From assembly GCF_016625195.1 (NCBI RefSeq), contig NZ_JACVUP010000003.1, forward strand, positions 1 to 64,000: DNA of 64,000 bases. Direction: 5' to 3'. Of the stretch, positions 1-8,347 are shown in pieces. The position numbers and the translations under genes were made by a program. Below the pieces are notes generated by a model that made no database searches, was not told the origin of the DNA, and saw only the letters and a list, made by a program, of their open reading frames with translations. Every line of letters begins with the position of its first letter. Position 1 is the first letter of the stretch. The DNA comes from Erwinia sp. S63 (GTDB lineage Bacteria; Pseudomonadota; Gammaproteobacteria; Enterobacterales; Enterobacteriaceae).

Positions 1-124
1 CATTAGCCGACTTAGAAAAACGAAACTGACCAATCACGCACATACACTGGATTGCCTTTGGCCAATTACGTGATAACACCTATTATTTTACCATGGGTGC
101 ACCCGCCAGCGGCTGTGAGAACAA

Positions 125-202
125 TTGCTAACTACCGCTCCTCGCTCACAGCAGACCTTCAGCTCAGTTGGCTTGTCCGCTTCGTGACCACAGCCGACAT
201 AA
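125..202. repeat. Dispersed intergenic repeat, copy 1
   Basis: This copy contains the core CTCGCTCACAGCAGACCTTC and ends near a second-arm sequence GTCCGCTTCGTGACCACAGC. The 5' flank AGAACAATTGC is shared with copy 6 near 24.8 kb, so the element is longer than its core. The two arms (CCGCT...AGCAGACC and an inverted counterpart) are partly palindromic. It lies downstream of the kptA-like gene, in a stretch (1-256) where no gene was recognised. Confidence 0.6.
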
Positions 203-256
203 TCATTATTTCTGAACAATAATTGCTAACGGAGATGGTATTGAACTACCGGGTGA

Positions 257-808
257 TTAACTTTTTAATGAAATAAAATCAACGGGAACTGCTTCGGTTA
301 ACCAAATCCCGTTTTCAGCCTGGAAAAATTTAAATCCATGCTGGTACATTCGCAGGGATTCAATCTCCAGCACTACTGGTTTACCGTAGCGCTGTCCGAC
401 AGCAATAGCCGTCCGGGTTTCCTGTGAAAGATGCACATGGTGGCGTGAGCCTGCAATCAATCCTTGCTGAAAAATAGACTCAATAAAGCGTGTTGCAGTG
501 CCATGGTAGAGGAGTTCTGGCGGTTCTTTTTCTCTATGCTGGAGATTTACTTCTGGTGCTGAGTGTCCCTGGGCGGCACGTATACGCTGGCCATCGTCGG
601 AGAGGGTAAACCGTTTTTTATCACTGCTATTCACTATTGTCTGAATCAGTGCCAGGTCAAGTATTCGGCCTTCTTTCGCTGCGCCGGTAATCAGAGAGTC
701 AATGTCTGCCCAGCCTTCTGTGTCGAGTCGCAATCCGATAGTGTGAGGCTCATGGCGCAAGATATAGCTCAGGAACTTACTTGTTTCGTTAAGTTGCTTG
801 TTATTCAT
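257..808 (-). CDS. kptA: RNA 2'-phosphotransferase, Tpt1/KptA family
   Basis: The 183-residue protein matches the Tpt1/KptA family, which moves a 2'-phosphate from RNA to NAD to give ADP-ribose 1'',2''-cyclic phosphate. The N-terminal winged-helix part carries SKFLSYILRHEP and a GWADIDSL segment (residues 11-38). The C-terminal ADP-ribosyltransferase-like part carries LYHGTATRF (about 100-108) and SRHHVHLS (about 121-128), the typical NAD and phosphate-contact regions. Length is normal for the family. It stands alone on the minus strand, with no RNA ligase or kinase beside it. Bacteria lack the splicing pathway that needs Tpt1 in yeast, so the natural substrate here is unknown. Family assignment is firm. 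Confidence 0.93.
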   Translation of the reverse strand: MNNKQLNETSKFLSYILRHEPHTIGLRLDTEGWADIDSLITGAAKEGRILDLALIQTIVNSSDKKRFTLSDDGQRIRAAQGHSAPEVNLQHREKEPPELLYHGTATRFIESIFQQGLIAGSRHHVHLSQETRTAIAVGQRYGKPVVLEIESLRMYQHGFKFFQAENGIWLTEAVPVDFISLKS

Positions 809-1105
809 GATTAGCCTGCATGATTTTTAAGATTTAATTACAGTCTTTTACTCGCCGGGAGCGGCTGCGCGAGTCTAAGTAAACGGAGCACGACTAACAT
901 TCGATTTCACAAAGGCTGCCCCCTGTAGCCCCCTTTCTGCAGTCACTTTACCTCACTTTATAACCCATCGCGATGACTTACAGTCTACCTGCTCAATACT
1001 CAATAATGCACCTCATACGAGATCGACTGTTCTATTTCACTCGTATTAATTACTTCTTCAAATTGTATGGCGAATGCATTAGCCGACAGCTTTTATTGTC
1101 TGGGG

Positions 1106-1165
1106 TAATGTCTGCTTTTAGCTCTCAGCAGACCTTGCGCTACGCACCAAAAGTCGACGTTTCAG
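1106..1165. repeat. Dispersed intergenic repeat, copy 2
   Basis: This diverged copy has CTCTCAGCAGACCTTGC followed by ACGCACCAAAAGTCGACG, which corresponds to the second arm (GTGCCAAAAGCGGA) of better copies. It lies just beyond the 3' end of the LysR-type gene that ends at 1184. No gene was recognised between 809 and 1183. Confidence 0.5.
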
Positions 1166-1183
1166 TCAATAAACACAAATGTT

Positions 1184-2095
1184 TTATTGTGCAAACGGCA
1201 AATTACTATCCAGTTTGGATATAAGGAACTCCATTAATGTCCTCACCCGGTTCGGCACAAAACGCCCGCTGGGCAGCAAAGCATGAAGCGGATACGTTTC
1301 TGTTTCCCAGTCGGGCATTAATGGAACCAACATGTTGCTGGAAAGCTCCTTCTCAAGCTCCAGTCGTGTTTTAAGAAGGATGCCATGACCGGCTGTCGCC
1401 CAGTCACGAGCCAGGGACGCATCATCAGCACTGCGATTACCGGCTACGCGAATAGCCACTTTTAGCCCATCCTTCTGGAAATGCCATAGCGAGTGACGTT
1501 GTCCTCCGCGCATAAACGTCAGGCAGTTATGATCCTCCAGTTCACGCGGGTGAGTCGGTGTGCCCTTTTTCGCCAGATAACGCGGTGAGGCACACAAAAT
1601 GGTTTTCGGGATCGCAAGACGGCGAGAAACCAGACCGGAGTCATGCAGTTCTCCGTAGCGTATCGCTAAATCGACCTCGTCCCGCACAACGTCCAGAGCC
1701 CGATCGCCGACATGTAATTGCAGTTGCACTGAAGGATGGGACTCAAGGAATTCGTCCAGCCATGGTAGAAGTACATTGCGCGTAAGGTCAGACGGCGCCG
1801 CCAGCCTAATCTTTCCAATCAGCGTTTCCTGTCCGGCGCTTATCTGGGCCTCACCTTCTTCCAGGAGATCAAAAGCCCGGGTTGCATAATCAATAAGCTT
1901 ACGCCCCGAATCCGTTAACTTCATTACGCGCGTCGATCGCTCGAACAGGCGCACACTCAGCTGCGTTTCAATCCTCTTCAGAGCCGCACTCGCTCCCGCA
2001 GGTGTCATGTTCAATATTTGCGCGGCTCCCGTCAGTGAGCCAGTTTGCGCCGTATGCACAACAACGCGCAGGTCGCTTATATTTTCAATTTTCAT
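1184..2095 (-). CDS. LysR-family transcriptional regulator
   Basis: This is a 303-residue LysR-type regulator. The N-terminal winged helix-turn-helix includes the segment TGSLTGAAQILNMTPAGASA (about residues 16-35), followed by the linker helix and a periplasmic-binding-protein-like effector domain. The ATG at 2095 (MKIENISDL) was chosen because it places the helix-turn-helix at the usual distance from the N-terminus. A longer reading frame to 2179 would add 28 atypical residues. It is divergent from the GlcG-like/ABM/oxidoreductase operon beginning at 2199. The roughly 100-bp gap probably carries its operator, so it likely controls that operon. The inducer is unknown. Confidence 0.9.
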   Translation of the reverse strand: MKIENISDLRVVVHTAQTGSLTGAAQILNMTPAGASAALKRIETQLSVRLFERSTRVMKLTDSGRKLIDYATRAFDLLEEGEAQISAGQETLIGKIRLAAPSDLTRNVLLPWLDEFLESHPSVQLQLHVGDRALDVVRDEVDLAIRYGELHDSGLVSRRLAIPKTILCASPRYLAKKGTPTHPRELEDHNCLTFMRGGQRHSLWHFQKDGLKVAIRVAGNRSADDASLARDWATAGHGILLKTRLELEKELSSNMLVPLMPDWETETYPLHALLPSGRFVPNRVRTLMEFLISKLDSNLPFAQ

Positions 2096-2198
2096 TTGAA
2101 AGTGTTGTAAATAGGTTGAGATTATCAATCTAATTGATGGCTGATAGTCTGGCAATACCTGAGAGCAGGTATCAACCACCGACTATTGGAAGAAAGCC

Positions 2199-2639
2199 AT
2201 GACTGTTCAAACCATCAATAAATCATACCCCACCAGCAATATTACTCTCGATGCTGCCCGCATGCTCATTGCCGAATCGATTACGGCAGCAAACGAAATT
2301 GGCATCAAGGTCACCGTAGCGATTACGGATGCCGCAGGACAACTGACTGCATTCGAACGCGTTGACGGCGCTCCATTACTGGCTATCGATATTGCCATTG
2401 ACAAAGCTTACACCGCTTCGGGTTTCGGCCTTGGCACGCACGTCTGGAATGAAATTTTGAAAAATGACGTCGTTTCTCAGCTGGCTCACCGTCCCCGTCT
2501 GGTTTCAGTTGGCGGCGGTTGCGTCATTGTAGACGGCGGGAAGGTTATCGGTGGCATCGGCATTTCAGGCGGTACGGCGATTCAGGATCAACAGGCCGCA
2601 GAGAAAGCACTGCGAGTGCTCGGTTATGAAGTTGTCTGA
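2199..2639 (+). CDS. GlcG/HbpS-family protein (DUF336)
   Basis: A 146-residue protein of the GlcG/HbpS (DUF336) family. It shows the family's alternating pattern: an N-terminal helix (LDAARMLIAESITAANEIG), then VAITDAAGQLTAFERVDGAP and a C-terminal glycine-rich part GGIGISGGTAIQDQQAAEKA. Members include a secreted haem-binding protein (HbpS) and GlcG of the glycolate operon, but most have no proven role. There is no signal peptide, so it is probably cytoplasmic. It is the first gene of a three-gene operon with a monooxygenase-like protein and a quinone-oxidoreductase-like enzyme, which suggests a role in handling a quinone or small aromatic compound. Confidence 0.85.
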   Translation: MTVQTINKSYPTSNITLDAARMLIAESITAANEIGIKVTVAITDAAGQLTAFERVDGAPLLAIDIAIDKAYTASGFGLGTHVWNEILKNDVVSQLAHRPRLVSVGGGCVIVDGGKVIGGIGISGGTAIQDQQAAEKALRVLGYEVV

Positions 2640-2652
2640 AGGAAACAGCCTT

Positions 2653-2943
2653 ATGCAAAAAGCTGTCGCGATCGTCGCCTTCATTGAAGCGCGGGAAGAA
2701 TATCGAAATGAAGTTGAGATGGCGCTCAGGCGTGCCGTGGCCGCAACGTTATCTGAAGCCGGTTGTGAGCAATACGCGTTACATCTCGACCCTCAAGAGC
2801 CGAATCGCTTCGTCATGATTGAACGCTGGCATGACAGGGCAAGCGTGGACGCTCATGCCAGTGGACCCGCGTTTACAGAGCTGGCGGCCATGCTTCATGG
2901 TCGCTCTACGCTGCAGGTAAATTTCTACGAACCCATTCCATGA
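2653..2943 (+). CDS. Antibiotic-biosynthesis monooxygenase (ABM) domain protein
   Basis: A 96-residue single-domain protein of the ABM ferredoxin-like fold (YgiN-type quinol monooxygenases). It begins KAVAIVAFIEAREEYRNEVE and contains CEQYALHLDPQEPNRFVMIERWHDRASVDAHASG (given here only as the region 38-71), with the family's typical FVMIERW strand and histidine-containing helix. The start at 2653 follows GAAGGAAAC at a good spacing; an in-frame ATG at 2626 would overlap the previous gene. Its stop overlaps the reading frame of the next gene, so the three genes are probably co-transcribed. Likely substrates are quinols or other small phenolics. That is inferred from family and neighbours. Confidence 0.85.
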   Translation: MQKAVAIVAFIEAREEYRNEVEMALRRAVAATLSEAGCEQYALHLDPQEPNRFVMIERWHDRASVDAHASGPAFTELAAMLHGRSTLQVNFYEPIP

Positions 2944-2960
2944 CATGTGAGGGGAATATT

Positions 2961-3974
2961 ATGAAAGCTATTGGGTTTTATCAGAATCATACTGTCGATC
3001 ATCCTGACGCATTACAGGATGTCCAGTTACCCGAACCGGTACTGCGTGATTACGATCTGCTGGTTGAAGTACAAGCCGTATCAGTCAATCCGGTTGATAC
3101 TAAAATTCGCATCAAAGGTGATATTCCTGAAGGATTGCCGCGGATTTTGGGCTGGGACGCAGCAGGCATCGTGCGCGCCACAGGCCCCCTGGCAACGCGT
3201 TTCAAGCCTGGTGACCGTGTCTGGTACGCGGGTGACATAACGCGTCCAGGCTGCAACAGCGAGTTCCATGCCGTAGATGAACGGATCGTCGGCCCAATGC
3301 CGGCTTCGTTAGATTTTGCACAAGCCGCTTCTCTGCCTCTGACAACCATTACGGCCTGGGAGCTACTGTTTGATCGCCTGCAACTTCATGCAGCTGACCC
3401 GACAGACCATAACGTTCTGCTTGTCACAGGCGCAGCTGGCGGTGTTGGTTCAATACTGACTCAGCTTGCCCGTAAACTGACTGGCGCTACCGTTATCGGC
3501 ACAGCTTCACGTCAGGAAAGTCGTGAATGGGCAATGGCGCATGGTGCTCACCATGTTATCGATCACAGCCAGCCATGGGCACCTCAGCTGGCTAAGCTGG
3601 GTATCAAGCACGTTACGCATGTCGCCGGATTAAACGACAGCGCGCGCTATGTTCCGCAAATAGCAGCCGTGATGCGCCCTGAGGGTAAATTCGCGCTGAT
3701 AGACGATCCGCTTAATCTGGATATCAGCCCATTCAAAGGAAAGTCGATTTCAATACACTGGGAGTTAATGTACACCCGGCCGATTTACACCACCGATACC
3801 CTCACCCGTCAGCATGCGTTATTGCGCCGTGCAGCGGAGTTAATCGATAGCGGCGATATCGTTCATACACTTACGACACAAGTGGATGGTTTAAATGCCG
3901 CTAGCCTCAAACGTGCTCACGAGCTGGTCGAAAAAGGGAATATGATTGGTAAAGTCGTTGTGACAAGAAACTGA
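2961..3974 (+). CDS. Zinc-type alcohol dehydrogenase-like / NADPH:quinone oxidoreductase
   Basis: A 337-residue medium-chain dehydrogenase/reductase. The N-terminal GroES-like domain has VNPVDTKIR (about 44-52) and GWDAAGIV (about 65-72). The Rossmann domain has the nucleotide-binding VTGAAGGVGSILTQLARKL (about residues 155-173). The catalytic-zinc ligands of true alcohol dehydrogenases are not evident, which fits the zinc-independent quinone-oxidoreductase branch often annotated as 'zinc-binding dehydrogenase'. The ATG at 2961 has GAGGGGA upstream. It is the last gene of the operon divergent from the LysR regulator and probably reduces a quinone or enone with NADPH. Confidence 0.88.
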   Translation: MKAIGFYQNHTVDHPDALQDVQLPEPVLRDYDLLVEVQAVSVNPVDTKIRIKGDIPEGLPRILGWDAAGIVRATGPLATRFKPGDRVWYAGDITRPGCNSEFHAVDERIVGPMPASLDFAQAASLPLTTITAWELLFDRLQLHAADPTDHNVLLVTGAAGGVGSILTQLARKLTGATVIGTASRQESREWAMAHGAHHVIDHSQPWAPQLAKLGIKHVTHVAGLNDSARYVPQIAAVMRPEGKFALIDDPLNLDISPFKGKSISIHWELMYTRPIYTTDTLTRQHALLRRAAELIDSGDIVHTLTTQVDGLNAASLKRAHELVEKGNMIGKVVVTRN

Positions 3975-4265
3975 AATAACTAACGAATAGCATTCTTCGT
4001 TTGAATCATTGTCGGCCTTATCATCTAAGTATGCGTCAAAGCCCTTCCTGACCGCATGATGAGAAAGGTCGACGTATTTTATTACTCAGCCATATGCAGT
4101 ATTAATTTTTCACGCCGGATAAGAAATACTGTCGATTTTAGTCCTAGCTTAATCCATTGCATTCGATATTCGTTTAAAGCTGATTTTAATCTCGTCAATG
4201 TCAGCTCAATGCCAATAGCGGACAAATTTACGCCAGATGGTGACAAATAACACCACACAGCTATC

Positions 4266-4748
4266 ATGGCTATACGAAGTCAATTTATGGACTATAAGAT
4301 CATGATAAATATGGAAGTGGGTACCCCAATTGATTACCCGATCTTACTGAAGGTTTGGGAATCATCTATACGTGCCACACATGATTTTTTACAGGAGCAG
4401 GATATCCAGGCACTACGCCCCCTGATACTGCATACGTATCTTCCTGGCCTGACTATTACGCTTGCTCGTCGAAGCTGTGACCATTCGATCGTGGGCTTTA
4501 CTGGAGTAAGCAAAAATCGTATTGAAATGCTCTTTGTGGATGCAGATCAACGCGGTAAGGGCATCGGGAAACTACTTTTTCTACAAGCTACCCACGAGCA
4601 GGGTGCTGATGAACTTGACGTAAACGAACAGAACCTTCTGGCTATTACCTTTTATAAAAAACACGGTTTTGAAACTGTTGGTCGTTCTGAAGTTGACGGC
4701 CAAGGCATGCCATACCCTTTGTTGCATATGAAGCTACGGGGAACATAA
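4266..4748 (+). CDS. GNAT-family N-acetyltransferase, YjaB-like
   Basis: A protein of up to 160 residues with the GNAT fold. The acetyl-CoA pyrophosphate loop is seen as DQRGKGIGKLL (about 98-108). The C-terminal part, VNEQNLLAITFYKKHGFETV and GRSEVDGQGMPYPLL, closely follows E. coli YjaB as I recall it. The N-terminal SIRATHDFL segment is also typical of that family. No convincing ribosome-binding site precedes the first ATG at 4266. The ATGs at 4287, 4302 or 4311 are equally possible, so the first 7 to 15 residues are uncertain. It stands alone. The substrate of YjaB-type enzymes is not established. Confidence 0.85.
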   Translation: MAIRSQFMDYKIMINMEVGTPIDYPILLKVWESSIRATHDFLQEQDIQALRPLILHTYLPGLTITLARRSCDHSIVGFTGVSKNRIEMLFVDADQRGKGIGKLLFLQATHEQGADELDVNEQNLLAITFYKKHGFETVGRSEVDGQGMPYPLLHMKLRGT

Positions 4749-4767
4749 TGTTCCCATACAAAATCAA

Positions 4768-4800
4768 GTCCGCTCACAGCGGACCATCGCTGATAACTTC
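4768..4800. repeat. Dispersed intergenic repeat, copy 3 (short)
   Basis: A reduced copy, AAGTCCGCTCACAGCGGACC, which forms a short perfect stem (GTCCGCT/AGCGGAC) immediately after the YjaB-like gene. The long inner spacer of other copies is missing. Confidence 0.5.
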
Positions 4801-4845
4801 CAGCCACTAAAATTCATTCATCTTTTTCGCCATCAGACCTTAGCC

Positions 4846-4893
4846 GTCAGGCCCGAAACGCATCCCTTTGCGGTTCGGCGAAGCTTGCCGGCT
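4846..4893. repeat. Second repeat type, copy A
   Basis: About 48 bp aligns without gaps to 20509-20556. The best conserved parts are GTCAGGCCCGAAACG (GTCAAGCCCAAAACG in the other copy) and CGGTTCGGCGAAGC. It lies just downstream of the LysR gene ending at 4923. The function is unknown; two copies were found by eye. Confidence 0.45.
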
Positions 4894-4922
4894 CACCGGT
4901 TAGCGCAGTCGGGTTGAACAGC

Positions 4923-5846
4923 TCATGCCACAGATCTCAGCCAGGACAGTAAGGCCCTGTGCGGTCCATCAGGTGATAAATCTCCGGGCGAGAGCAGAAA
5001 GTACTCGGAACCGTCAGCGATAAAACCGAGCGGCGCCACTAACATCCCACTATCAAGATCGTCACGAACAAGATTCCACGGTCCGATAGCCGCGCCAAGG
5101 CCCGCCACCGCTGCCTGCAAGCTGATATAAAAATGCTCGAAGGTTTGCCCCGGTGCATCAGGGACGTTCAGCCCGGCAGCGGATGCCCACTGCTGCCATG
5201 CATCCGGCCGCGTTCGCGAATGCAGGAGGGGTGTGTCTGGCAGCAAACGCGCGTTGCCCTCCTCCCCAGAGAACCACATAAGCACTTTGTCCGGCCTGCA
5301 GACCGGACCCACTTTTTCACGAAACAAAGGTTCAGCGTGGTAACTGTCCGGCCATGGGAAGTCCTTACGACGGATAGCCAGGTCGATGCCGCTGCTGAAG
5401 GAGAAAGGCCCCCCGCCAGCCACCAGGTGCACATCTATTCCCGGATGCTGTGCTTTGAAATCAGGCCAGCGCGGGATCAGCCAGCGTATCAGTAATGTGG
5501 GTTCACATGACAGTACACAACGTGGGGCATGACGGGCGCTGGCGCGTACCTCTGCGACAGCGTGGCGCATCAGGTCAAAACCATCGGAAACAGAGCGCGC
5601 AAGTTTACGGCCCGCATCGGTTAAATAGACGCGTCGGTTGCGGCGCTCGAACAGCGGCATGCCAAGATCGTCCTCAAGCAAGCGCACGGCTCTGCTGACG
5701 GCGCCGTGCGTCAGGTGCAGCTCGTCCGCTGCCCGACTGAAGTTTTCCAGCCGTGCCGCAGCTTCAAAACAGCGCAGTGCCAGCAACGAAGGAAGCCGCG
5801 CGCTTGTTAACTGTGAATTCAGCTCACTATTCATGTCAGTAAACAT
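4923..5846 (-). CDS. LysR-family regulator, GcvA-like
   Basis: A 307-residue LysR-type regulator of the GcvA-like subgroup. The helix-turn-helix region reads LRCFEAAARLENFSRAADEL followed by HLTHGAVSRAVRLLEDDLG (about residues 24-62), and LFERRNRRVYLTDAGRKLA follows as usual. The start at 5846 has AAGGA six to seven bases upstream. It is divergent from the RhtB-type exporter at 5910, with only 63 bp between the starts, so it probably regulates that exporter and itself. The C-terminal effector domain is complete. The ligand is unknown but is plausibly an amino acid or related metabolite. Confidence 0.9.
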   Translation of the reverse strand: MFTDMNSELNSQLTSARLPSLLALRCFEAAARLENFSRAADELHLTHGAVSRAVRLLEDDLGMPLFERRNRRVYLTDAGRKLARSVSDGFDLMRHAVAEVRASARHAPRCVLSCEPTLLIRWLIPRWPDFKAQHPGIDVHLVAGGGPFSFSSGIDLAIRRKDFPWPDSYHAEPLFREKVGPVCRPDKVLMWFSGEEGNARLLPDTPLLHSRTRPDAWQQWASAAGLNVPDAPGQTFEHFYISLQAAVAGLGAAIGPWNLVRDDLDSGMLVAPLGFIADGSEYFLLSPGDLSPDGPHRALLSWLRSVA

Positions 5847-5909
5847 CGTTAATCCTTAATCCAAAAGACGAATATTATTAAAAGTACTCTCATCTATACC
5901 GGACAGACA

Positions 5910-6527
5910 ATGACTGAACTGCTAGCTGTAATCACAATAACTTTACTGGCTGTCATCAGCCCGGGACCCGATTTTGCGATGGTCACTCGTAACAGCCTGA
6001 TGCTTTCCCGTCGCTCGGGTGTGCTGACAGCCCTGGGCATCGGGCTGGGCGTGCTGGTCCACGTCACTTATACGCTAGTGGGTGTGGGTCTTCTGATACA
6101 GCAGTCGATGTGGCTGTTTAATCTGATCAAGTGGGTTGGCGCGGCCTATTTAATTTACCTGGGGGCAAAGATGCTACGCACAAAGGGCGGATCCCTTCCT
6201 GCAGACCAGGCTTTCACCCCTTTAACGGATATTGCGGCGCTTCGTACCGGATTTCTGACCAACGCCCTGAACCCCAAGACAACGGTGTTTATTGTCAGCC
6301 TGTTCTTGCAGGTCGTCGGGAGTGAAACACCCCTGAGCGTACAAATCGGCTATGGCGCCTTTATCTCGCTGGCGCACATGGCCTGGTTCAGCCTGGTAGC
6401 AATATTCTTCTCGTCGGGCGCAGTACGCGAAAAGCTGCTCGCTATACGTCACTGGATCGATCGCACCTTTGGCGCGTTGCTGGTGTGTTTTGGAATACTG
6501 CTTGCCGTGACGGGGGGATCACGCTGA
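5910..6527 (+). CDS. LysE/RhtB-family amino-acid exporter
   Basis: A 205-residue inner-membrane exporter of the LysE/RhtB family with about six hydrophobic segments. The hallmark near the N-terminus is VISPGPDFAMVTRNSL (about 13-28), and GAAYLIYLGAKMLR follows near residue 75. RhtB-type proteins export homoserine, threonine or other amino acids using the proton gradient. It is paired with the divergent LysR regulator at 4923-5846, a common arrangement for inducible exporters. The substrate cannot be read from the sequence. Confidence 0.92.
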   Translation: MTELLAVITITLLAVISPGPDFAMVTRNSLMLSRRSGVLTALGIGLGVLVHVTYTLVGVGLLIQQSMWLFNLIKWVGAAYLIYLGAKMLRTKGGSLPADQAFTPLTDIAALRTGFLTNALNPKTTVFIVSLFLQVVGSETPLSVQIGYGAFISLAHMAWFSLVAIFFSSGAVREKLLAIRHWIDRTFGALLVCFGILLAVTGGSR

Positions 6528-6629
6528 CCGTTCAGGAATTCCTGATTCAGCGCAGTGAGCATTAACTCGGTGTAAAGCAGCGCGCAGTCTCCCAACTGAC
6601 CCTGGAAGCCAGGCCTGAAATTGAGCAAG

Positions 6630-6780
6630 TGGGGGATCTATTGATTATGGTCGTAACTACAGTGTTATCTATGATTTAGCATCAGTTACAGACATCCCGG
6701 TTATCTTCGACAATGTGACTTTCAGCAATACTGATAATTTCATGACCGGCCGCGGGAACGGCTTCCTGACATACTATCCA
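6630..6780 (+). pseudogene. Relic of an OmpC/OmpF-type porin gene
   Basis: Reading from about 6632 in the GGG GGA TCT ATT frame gives SIDYGRNYSVIYDLASVTD, then SNTDNFMTGRGNGFLTYY. This follows the segment of E. coli OmpC that reads SFDYGRNYGVVYD and SDNFMQQRGNGFATY, in the same order and spacing. No start codon, signal sequence or remaining barrel strands are attached; the similarity stops at about 6780 and a stop codon lies shortly upstream. It is therefore about 50 codons of an internal porin segment without function, left between the exporter and mntP. The remaining bases of this 427-bp gap hold nothing recognisable. Confidence 0.8.
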
Positions 6781-6954
6781 GTTCCACCAGCGAGAAGGTT
6801 AAAATGTCAGCATCTATAGCAATGGCTATCAAACTTAGCCATGACTATAATACATTGAATTTTAAGGTTTTTTTATTTAATTATTTGTGGCAGGATAGCG
6901 CCCTCTTAAAAACTTCACGCCTTTCTCCTTTGAAAGCACACCCGGGAATCAGTT

Positions 6955-7527
6955 ATGAGCTTTTACGCTGTGATCATTCTGGCCTTTGGCATGTCGATGG
7001 ATGCCTTTGCCGCCGCAATCGGTAAAGGTGCCTCACTGCACCGCCCTCCTTTCAAAGAAGTGTTGCGCACCGGCCTGATCTTCGGCGTGATTGAAGCCAT
7101 TACACCCGTTATCGGCTGGGGAATCGGTCTTGCTGCCAGCCAGTTCATCATGAACTGGGATCACTGGGTCGCGTTTACGCTACTGTTTGTGCTGGGCGTT
7201 CGCATGATCGTTGAAGGCATCCGTAAAGAAACTGATGAGCCACAAGAGGCGCCGCGCCGACATGGATTCTGGTTGCTGGTAACGACCGCCATTGCCACCA
7301 GCCTTGATGCGATGGCCGTGGGCGTTGGCCTGGCATTTCTACAGGTCAACATCGTGGTGACGGCACTGGCAATTGGTGCAGCGACCACGGTAATGGCAGC
7401 CAGCGGCATGTTGCTGGGTCGATTTTTGGGTGCAAAGATCGGCAAGTGGGCAGAAATTCTCGGCGGCCTGGTACTGATTGGCATCGGCAGTTCAATCCTT
7501 GTTGAGCACCTGGGGCTGCTAAACTAA
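6955..7527 (+). CDS. mntP: Manganese efflux protein MntP
   Basis: A 190-residue inner-membrane protein of the MntP (YebN) family with six hydrophobic segments in two repeated halves. Each half carries the family's aspartate signature: [14 protein letters not shown] (about 12-25) and [14 protein letters not shown] (about 119-132). MntP exports Mn(II) and protects against manganese excess. In E. coli, mntP is controlled by MntR and by a yybP-ykoY riboswitch; I could not recognise that aptamer upstream, where a porin gene relic lies instead. A terminator follows, and a ZIP-like metal transporter gene is next. Confidence 0.95.
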   Translation: MSFYAVIILAFGMSMDAFAAAIGKGASLHRPPFKEVLRTGLIFGVIEAITPVIGWGIGLAASQFIMNWDHWVAFTLLFVLGVRMIVEGIRKETDEPQEAPRRHGFWLLVTTAIATSLDAMAVGVGLAFLQVNIVVTALAIGAATTVMAASGMLLGRFLGAKIGKWAEILGGLVLIGIGSSILVEHLGLLN

Positions 7528-7561
7528 GCACATTCCTGCAACATCTTTCCGAATTCCTGAA

Positions 7562-7587
7562 AGGCGCGTTTACTCCGCGCTTTTTTT
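7562..7587 (+). terminator. Intrinsic terminator after mntP
   Basis: A GGCGCG stem pairs with CGCGCT across a short TTTACTC loop and is followed directly by seven T residues. It lies 35 bases after the mntP stop codon. Confidence 0.8.
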
Positions 7588-7640
7588 ATTTCTGAGCCGG
7601 CATTACTCACGTTCAGCAATCGCCGGTGAGGACACCGTTT

Positions 7641-8339
7641 ATGAGGCGCCCAATGTACTTAACGCTGCTGTATACCCTTTTCCCTGTCACCGCGGCAATA
7701 GCCGGGGCCGGTGCAGCGCTTTATCGCCAGCCGGGTGAAAAGACCATGAGTTTGATACATCACTTTACCGCTGGCGTCATATTCTCAGCGGCAGCCACTG
7801 AAGTGCTTCCTGGTCTTAAGCAACACTCAATGATGGCCGTTCTGGCAGGCGGGGTGACCGGAGTCGCACTGATGATGCTGATTCAGCATTATGGGGAAAG
7901 AGCAGCCAGTAAGTCAGGGATGCTGGTCGCCATCGGTATTGATATCTTTATCGACGGATTAGTACTGGGGATTAGCTTCGCGGCAGGGGCCAAAACCGGA
8001 ATGATGCTGACACTGGCGCTCACTCTGGAGATCCTCTTCCTGGGACTGTCCGTGGTGGGTGATTTGAAAACCATGCTGGGTACCACAATGAGGGTTTTAC
8101 TTGCTGTCACCGGCATTGCCCTGCTCCTGCCAATAGGTGCGATGGTGGGTACGCCTGTCGCTCACCTTGGCGAGTTCTGGCTGACCTATTTCCTCTCCTT
8201 TGGACTGGTTGCCCTGCTTTATCTGGTGACAGAAGAGTTGCTGGTTGAAGCGCACCGGGGAGACAGGGACACTCCTCTGGGCACAGCAATGTTTTTTGCC
8301 GGATTCATGATCCTGATGCTGATTGAGGAAGGCATCTGA
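7641..8339 (+). CDS. ZIP-family metal transporter-like membrane protein
   Basis: A 232-residue protein with about eight hydrophobic segments. HHFTAGVIFSAAATEVLP (about 40-57) and GIDIFIDGLVLGISFAAG (about 98-115) occupy the places of the two metal-binding transmembrane motifs of ZIP transporters, with aspartates replacing the HNxPEG motif of classical members. ZIP proteins move Zn, Fe or Mn into the cytoplasm. This divergent type may have another direction or substrate. The ATG at 7641 is preceded by GGTGAGGAC; ATG 7668 is a weaker alternative. Being next to mntP suggests divalent-metal homeostasis. Confidence 0.75.
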   Translation: MRRPMYLTLLYTLFPVTAAIAGAGAALYRQPGEKTMSLIHHFTAGVIFSAAATEVLPGLKQHSMMAVLAGGVTGVALMMLIQHYGERAASKSGMLVAIGIDIFIDGLVLGISFAAGAKTGMMLTLALTLEILFLGLSVVGDLKTMLGTTMRVLLAVTGIALLLPIGAMVGTPVAHLGEFWLTYFLSFGLVALLYLVTEELLVEAHRGDRDTPLGTAMFFAGFMILMLIEEGI

Positions 8340-8347
8340 CACGGTAG

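Noticed and set aside
563-814. Plus-strand reading frame opposite kptA
   Set aside because: It lies entirely within the well-supported kptA gene on the other strand, with no family pattern of its own.
6781-6954. yybP-ykoY (Mn2+) riboswitch in front of mntP
   Set aside because: E. coli mntP has this aptamer, so I looked for its conserved GGGGAGTAG-like and loop segments. None was recognised in the 170 bp before the start; the space also contains a porin relic upstream.
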